From positions 3,599,001 to 3,663,000 of the forward strand of contig NZ_CP117709.1 in the NCBI RefSeq assembly GCF_028622875.1: a stretch of 64,000 nt of DNA. Direction: 5' to 3'. The notes below the pieces were generated by a model. The model made no database searches. It had not been told where the DNA came from and saw only the letters and a program-made list of their open reading frames with translations. Both the position numbers and the translations under genes were made by a program. Of the stretch, positions 59,546 to 64,000 are shown piece by piece (position 1 is the first letter of the stretch; every line of letters starts with the position of its first letter). The DNA comes from Streptomyces sp. MMBL 11-1. Its GTDB lineage: Bacteria; Actinomycetota; Actinomycetes; Streptomycetales; Streptomycetaceae.

Positions 59546-62500
59546 ATGGACAGCGACACCACCGCCACCTCCACCGCGCCGCAGGACACGCAGAGCGGCA
59601 CGGGCGATGTGGACGCCGGCGCCTACGAGGTGCTGCGGCGCCGGCTCTCGGCACAGGCCGGGGAGCTGGTGCGACGGGCCGAGGCCCTCAACGTGCGGCG
59701 GACCGAGGAGTTCGGGTCGACCGGGCTGCGGCTGCTGGCCACCGAGCAGGTGCGCACCGAGCGGGCCTCCGTGCCGCGTGACCTCGTCGCGGTGGGCGGG
59801 CAGCTGCTCTTCGGTTTCGAGCGCGGGCCGGGCGCGCGCGGCGAGGCCGGTGTCGAGGACGTCCTCCTCGTACGGGACTGCGCGCCGGAGGAGGGCGCTC
59901 CCGGAGCGGAGAGCGCCCTCCTCGAAGATGAGGCTTTCCGGCGCGAGTTCTCCTCGCTCCACCGCTACTTCCGCGACGCCCGCCTGCTGCGGCTGCGCCG
60001 CGTCGACGGCAGGCTCCTCGCCGTCTTCCGGACCGGGGAGAACGCCGAGGACATCCGCGTGCTGCGCTGGGCGCTCGGGCCGGACGGCTCTCCGGGGGCG
60101 TTCCTCGACGCGCAGGGCGAGCGCGACCACGTCTTCCCGCCCTCCCACGACTTCGACTGGACGGTCGCCGGGCGGGACGCCCACGTTCCCGGGCGGCACC
60201 CGCACATCGCCATCGGCAAGGGCGGCGGGCTCTACGTCGACACGCTCGGCGGCACCCTCACCGTCAAGGTCACCGACGACACCGAGTCCCCGGACGGGAT
60301 CTACGAGGAGCCCGTCGACGAGCCGTTGCAGTCGCTGGCCGACGCCGACGTCGAGTACGCGGAGGTCGGGCCGCTGGTGCTGCTGCGCGTGCGTCCGTAC
60401 AAGGAGGACACCTGGCGGCACCTGGTCTTCAACTCGCTGCTCGCCACCGTCCAGCGGCTCGACGGCATCGGCCCGTCGTGCCACCGGCTCCCCGAGGACC
60501 AGGGGATCATCTTCCCCGGCGGCTACTACCTCACCACCGGCACCGCGAAGACCTTCGACACGGCGGAGGAACTGGCCGAACCGGTCTTCGAGGGCGCGGT
60601 CCGCTCGCCCAACGGGGAGGACGTGCTCTACGTCTTCCGCTCGCGCGACGGGCTGCGCAGCCTCCTCCTCCCCTACAACCTGATCCGCCAGGAGGTCGCC
60701 ACCCCGCTCACCGGGCGCGGGCACGCGCTGCTGGACGACGGGACGCTGATCCTGCTCCGGGACACCCCGGACGGGCCCGCGCGCGTGCACCCCCTGCAGC
60801 GCTGGCAGACGCCGTACGTCTCCGACACCTACGCCGCCGCCCGCCCCGTCGGCACCGGCCCGCTCGCCCGGACCGGCAACGCCGACCTGGTGCGCGGGAT
60901 CTCCGACTGCCTCGCCCTGGCCCACGGTGTACGGGACATGACGCCGACGACCGCCGTGTACGGGCGGCTCGCCGCCGACTGCGCCCGCGCCCAGGATCGT
61001 TACCACTGGCTGGCCGACCCCGAACTGGGCTCTCTCGCCGAGCCGTTGGGAGAGCTACGGGCCACCGCACAGCAGGTGCTGGCCGAGTTCACCGCCGTAC
61101 AGGAGCTGACCCGGCGGGCCGCCGACGCGCTGGAGGAGACCGCCGCCCGCATCACCGCGCTGGTGCGCCGGGTGCGCGGCGAGGTGCCCGGGTCCGCGTC
61201 CGCGTGGGTCGAGCGGCTGACCGAACTGCGCCAGGTCCACGGTCACTTGGCGACGGTCGGCGACATGCGGTACGCCGATGTCGAGCGCGTCGCGGAGCTG
61301 TCGGCCCGGACCGAGGACGACATCGCCTCGGCGGCTCAGCGGGCCGTCTCCTTCCTCGCCCGCGAGGACGCGTTCGACGGCTACCACGAGGACATCGCGG
61401 GGCTCGTGGCCGACGCGGGTGCGCTGGAGACCGTCCGGGACGCGTCCGCCGTGACCGACCGGCTGTCCGCGATGACGGAGGGGCTGGCCACCGTCACGGA
61501 CGTGGTCGCCGGTCTCGACATCGGCGACGCCACCGTACGTACGTCGATCCTGGAGCGGATCGCCGAGGTGCTGGGCGGGGCGAACCGGGCCCGCGCCACG
61601 CTCGACGCGCGCCGCCGGGAGCTGCTGTCGAAGGAGGGGCGGGCCGAGTTCGCCGCCGAGTTCGCGCTGCTCGGGCAGGCCGTCACGGGCGCGCTGGCCG
61701 CCGCCGGCACCCCGGAGACGTGCGACGACCAACTGGCGCGGCTGCTGCTCCAGTTGGAGAACCTGGAGTCGCGGTTCGCGGAGTTCGACGACTTCCTCGC
61801 CGAGCTGGCCGAGCGCCGCACCGAGGTGTACGAGGCGTTCTCGGCGCGCAAGCAGACCCTCCAGGACGAGCGGGCGCGGCGCGCGGAGCGGCTGGCCGGG
61901 TCGGCGGGCCGGGTGCTGGAGACCATCGCCCGGCGGGTGGCCTCGCTGGAGGACCTCGACGCCGTCCACACCTACTTCGCCTCCGACCCGATGGTCGCCA
62001 AGGTCCGCCGCACGGCCGAGGAGCTGCGCGAACTGGGCGATCCCGTCCGGGCGGAGGAGCTGGACGGGCGGCTGAAGGCGGCCCGCCAGGAGGCGGGCCG
62101 CGCCCTGCGCGACCGCACCGAGCTGTACGCGGACGGCGGGTCCGTGATCAGGCTGGGCCGCCACCGGTTCGCCGTGAACACCCAGCCGTTCGACCTGACG
62201 CTCGTACCCGCCGGGGACAGCCTCGCCTTCGCCCTGACCGGGACGGACTACCGGGCCCCGGTCACCGACCCGGCGTTCGCGGAGGCCCGGCCGTACTGGG
62301 AGCAGCTGCTCCCCTCCGAGAACGCCTCCGTCTACCGTGCCGAGCACCTCGCCGCCCGCCTCCTCGACGAGCACGGGGCCCGGCGCCTCGCCGCACTCAC
62401 CGACTCCGAACTGGCCCGGCTGGTGCGGGAGTCGGCCGCAGAGGCATACGACGAGGGGTACACGCGGGGCGTCCACGACGAGGACGCCACCGCGATCCTG

Positions 62501-64000
62501 ACCGCGCTGCTGCGCCTGCACGCGGACGCGGGACTGCTGCGCCACGAGCCGGCCGTCCGCGCGGCGGCCCAGCTCTTCTGGGCGTACGGGGCCGACGAGG
62601 CGCTGCGCGCCTCCTGGACGAGGCGCGCGGTGTCCCTGGCGCGCGCCCGCGACACCTTCGGGCTCGCCCCGGCCATCGACGCCCTCCAGGAGGAGTGGGC
62701 GGCGGCGATCGGCTCCCCGTCCCCGTCGGCGCCGGGTCACGCCGTCGCCGCGTACCTCTTCGAGGAGCTGACTACCGGGCCCGCCGGATTCGTCGTGGGC
62801 TCCTCGGTCCGCGCCTTCCTGGACGCCTTCCACCGGGAGGCCGGCCCCGACGCGTACGGCGACGATCTCGCGGCCCTCGGCGACGACCGGGCCGCCCGGC
62901 AGCAGCTCGTGGAGGGCTGGCTCGCCCCGTACGCCGAGACGGCGGCGGCCGGCGGCGGAATTGGCCTCGACGGCGGCGACCTGGCGGAGGCCGTGGCGGT
63001 GGAGCTCTGCCCGGAGCTGGAGCGGTACGCCTGCGACGCTCCGCTCACCGAGCGCCTGGAGGGCCTCCTCGGCGACCACCCGCGCATCGCGGACGGCGGG
63101 GCCCTCACCGTACGGATCGACGAACTCCTCGCCCGTACCGCTGAGTTCCGTACCCGCACCGTGCCCGGCTTCCGCGCCTACCAGCGGCTGCGCACCTCCC
63201 TGGTGACCGCCGAGCGCGGGCGGCTGCGGCTGGACGACCACCGGCCGCGCGTGATGTCGGCGTTCGTCCGCAACCGGCTGCTCGACGAGGTGTATCTGCC
63301 GCTGATCGGCGACAGCCTGGCCAAGCAGCTCGGCACCGCCGACGCCGACCGGCGCACCGATTCACAAGGGCTGCTGCTGCTCGTCTCGCCGCCCGGCTAC
63401 GGCAAGACGACGCTCATGGAGTACGTCGCGGACCGGCTCGGCATGGTGCTCGTCAAGATCAGCGGGCCCAACCTGGGCCACGACGTGACCTCGCTCGACC
63501 CGGACCGGGCCCCGAGCGCCACCGCCCGGCAGGAGATCGAGAAGATCAACTTCGCGCTGGAGGCGGGCAACAACACGCTCCTCTACCTCGACGACATCCA
63601 GCACACCTCGCCCGAACTGCTCCAGAAGTTCATCCCGCTGTGCGACGCCACCCGGCGTATCGAGGGTGTGCGGGACGGCGAGCCGCGCAGCTACGACCTG
63701 CGCGGCAAGCGGTTCGCGGTGTGCATGGCGGGCAACCCGTACACCGAGTCCGGCGAGCAGTTCCGGATCCCCGACATGCTCGCCAACCGGGCCGACGTCT
63801 GGAACCTCGGCGAGGTCCTCAGCGGCCGGGACGACGTCTTCGCGCTGAGCTTCGTGGAGAACGCCCTGACCGCCAACCCGGTCCTCGCCCCGCTGGCCGC
63901 CCGGTCCCGGGAGGACCTGGCGCTGCTGGTGCGGCTGGCGGGCGGCAGCGACCCGGCGGCCCGCGCGGAGCACCTGGAACACCCTTACAGTGCTGCCGAG
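59546..64000 (+). CDS. giant coiled-coil AAA ATPase (DNA repair ATPase-like), 3'-truncated
   Basis: 1485 codons with no stop before the window ends. Domains: a beta-rich N-terminal region (about 40-470); coiled coil (about 490-850) with stretches like LAEFTAVQELTRRAADALEE and ILERIAEVLGGANRARATLD; a helical middle; then an AAA-type ATPase core with Walker A VSPPGYGKTTLMEYVA (Lys1287), Walker B NTLLYLDDIQHTS (Asp1349/1350) and sensor-like FAVCMAGNPYTESGEQFRIP. Family members are annotated as DNA repair ATPases, but their function is not established. Position after a flotillin and its OB-fold partner suggests a membrane-domain or MoxR-like remodelling role instead. Confidence 0.85.
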   Translation, partial: MDSDTTATSTAPQDTQSGTGDVDAGAYEVLRRRLSAQAGELVRRAEALNVRRTEEFGSTGLRLLATEQVRTERASVPRDLVAVGGQLLFGFERGPGARGEAGVEDVLLVRDCAPEEGAPGAESALLEDEAFRREFSSLHRYFRDARLLRLRRVDGRLLAVFRTGENAEDIRVLRWALGPDGSPGAFLDAQGERDHVFPPSHDFDWTVAGRDAHVPGRHPHIAIGKGGGLYVDTLGGTLTVKVTDDTESPDGIYEEPVDEPLQSLADADVEYAEVGPLVLLRVRPYKEDTWRHLVFNSLLATVQRLDGIGPSCHRLPEDQGIIFPGGYYLTTGTAKTFDTAEELAEPVFEGAVRSPNGEDVLYVFRSRDGLRSLLLPYNLIRQEVATPLTGRGHALLDDGTLILLRDTPDGPARVHPLQRWQTPYVSDTYAAARPVGTGPLARTGNADLVRGISDCLALAHGVRDMTPTTAVYGRLAADCARAQDRYHWLADPELGSLAEPLGELRATAQQVLAEFTAVQELTRRAADALEETAARITALVRRVRGEVPGSASAWVERLTELRQVHGHLATVGDMRYADVERVAELSARTEDDIASAAQRAVSFLAREDAFDGYHEDIAGLVADAGALETVRDASAVTDRLSAMTEGLATVTDVVAGLDIGDATVRTSILERIAEVLGGANRARATLDARRRELLSKEGRAEFAAEFALLGQAVTGALAAAGTPETCDDQLARLLLQLENLESRFAEFDDFLAELAERRTEVYEAFSARKQTLQDERARRAERLAGSAGRVLETIARRVASLEDLDAVHTYFASDPMVAKVRRTAEELRELGDPVRAEELDGRLKAARQEAGRALRDRTELYADGGSVIRLGRHRFAVNTQPFDLTLVPAGDSLAFALTGTDYRAPVTDPAFAEARPYWEQLLPSENASVYRAEHLAARLLDEHGARRLAALTDSELARLVRESAAEAYDEGYTRGVHDEDATAILTALLRLHADAGLLRHEPAVRAAAQLFWAYGADEALRASWTRRAVSLARARDTFGLAPAIDALQEEWAAAIGSPSPSAPGHAVAAYLFEELTTGPAGFVVGSSVRAFLDAFHREAGPDAYGDDLAALGDDRAARQQLVEGWLAPYAETAAAGGGIGLDGGDLAEAVAVELCPELERYACDAPLTERLEGLLGDHPRIADGGALTVRIDELLARTAEFRTRTVPGFRAYQRLRTSLVTAERGRLRLDDHRPRVMSAFVRNRLLDEVYLPLIGDSLAKQLGTADADRRTDSQGLLLLVSPPGYGKTTLMEYVADRLGMVLVKISGPNLGHDVTSLDPDRAPSATARQEIEKINFALEAGNNTLLYLDDIQHTSPELLQKFIPLCDATRRIEGVRDGEPRSYDLRGKRFAVCMAGNPYTESGEQFRIPDMLANRADVWNLGEVLSGRDDVFALSFVENALTANPVLAPLAARSREDLALLVRLAGGSDPAARAEHLEHPYSAAE

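Noticed and set aside
57005..61006. 1333-codon open frame on the minus strand
   Set aside because: Antisense to a clear flotillin and the AAA ATPase; an artefact of GC-rich codon usage.
60478..63144. 888-codon plus-strand frame
   Set aside because: An alternate frame of the ATPase, Arg/Pro/Gly-rich with no domain.

Overview
The window reads as chromosomal Streptomyces (or a very close actinomycete). GC is very high with strong G/C bias at third codon positions, GTG and TTG starts are common, many genes overlap as ATGA/GTGA, and the gene content (PucR-type regulator, CobIJ fusion, pSAM2-like GntR/Nudix pair, tubulin-like/vWA/GTPase operon) fits that group. No rRNA, tRNA, CRISPR array or intact transposase was seen. 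The extreme GC produces many long spurious antisense frames, which are left out.

Region 1 (1-10.8 kb): the tail of a NarL-type response regulator; two small membrane proteins; a large membrane-anchored STAND NTPase with an N-terminal HTH and 14 WD40 blades; a lipoprotein; and a secreted lysyl-oxidase-like copper enzyme with a His/Gly-rich insert.

Region 2 (10.8-30.2 kb), the most interesting block: ten co-directional genes. They encode a Crp/Fnr regulator with an intact cyclic-nucleotide pocket signature, a class III nucleotide-cyclase-like protein with both metal aspartates, a disordered/HEAT-like protein with a degenerate P-loop, an SPFH/band-7-like protein, a three-TM protein resembling Pycsar (PycTM/DUF5706) effectors, a membrane vWA protein, a Tubulin_2-type FtsZ/tubulin homologue, a large membrane protein, a pseudokinase-zinc-GTPase fusion, and a tail-anchored GTPase-associated-protein-like partner. 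The combination suggests a cyclic-nucleotide-controlled cytoskeletal/membrane-remodelling or conflict system. A convergent membrane protein follows.

Region 3 (31.5-41.1 kb): cobalamin synthesis. cobN lies behind a cobalamin riboswitch. Divergent from it are cobG, cobH and fused cobIJ, then antisense cobK and a TTG-started cbiD. The route is a hybrid of the aerobic (cobG, cobN) and anaerobic-type (cbiD) gene sets.

Region 4 (41.3-51.7 kb): an accessory region. It has an AAA ATPase paired with a small possible TOPRIM/DUF4276-like protein, an HTH protein with two small partners, and a compact putative RiPP locus. In the RiPP locus a Nudix/GntR pair (like pif/korSA of pSAM2) and four copies of the operator CTCATGTACATGAG precede two small proteins, a radical SAM/SPASM enzyme, a 45-residue candidate precursor peptide that is too short for ordinary gene calling, and an APH-like kinase. 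A hypothetical protein, a RibD/DHFR-like reductase and an HFCD flavoprotein follow.

Region 5 (51.9-64 kb): a TrkA-C/CPA2 antiporter pair, TerB, a PucR-type regulator whose 3' end is tandemly duplicated downstream, then an OB-fold/NfeD-like membrane protein, a YqiK-type flotillin and a giant coiled-coil AAA ATPase that runs off the window. A strong G-quadruplex motif lies upstream of this last module.
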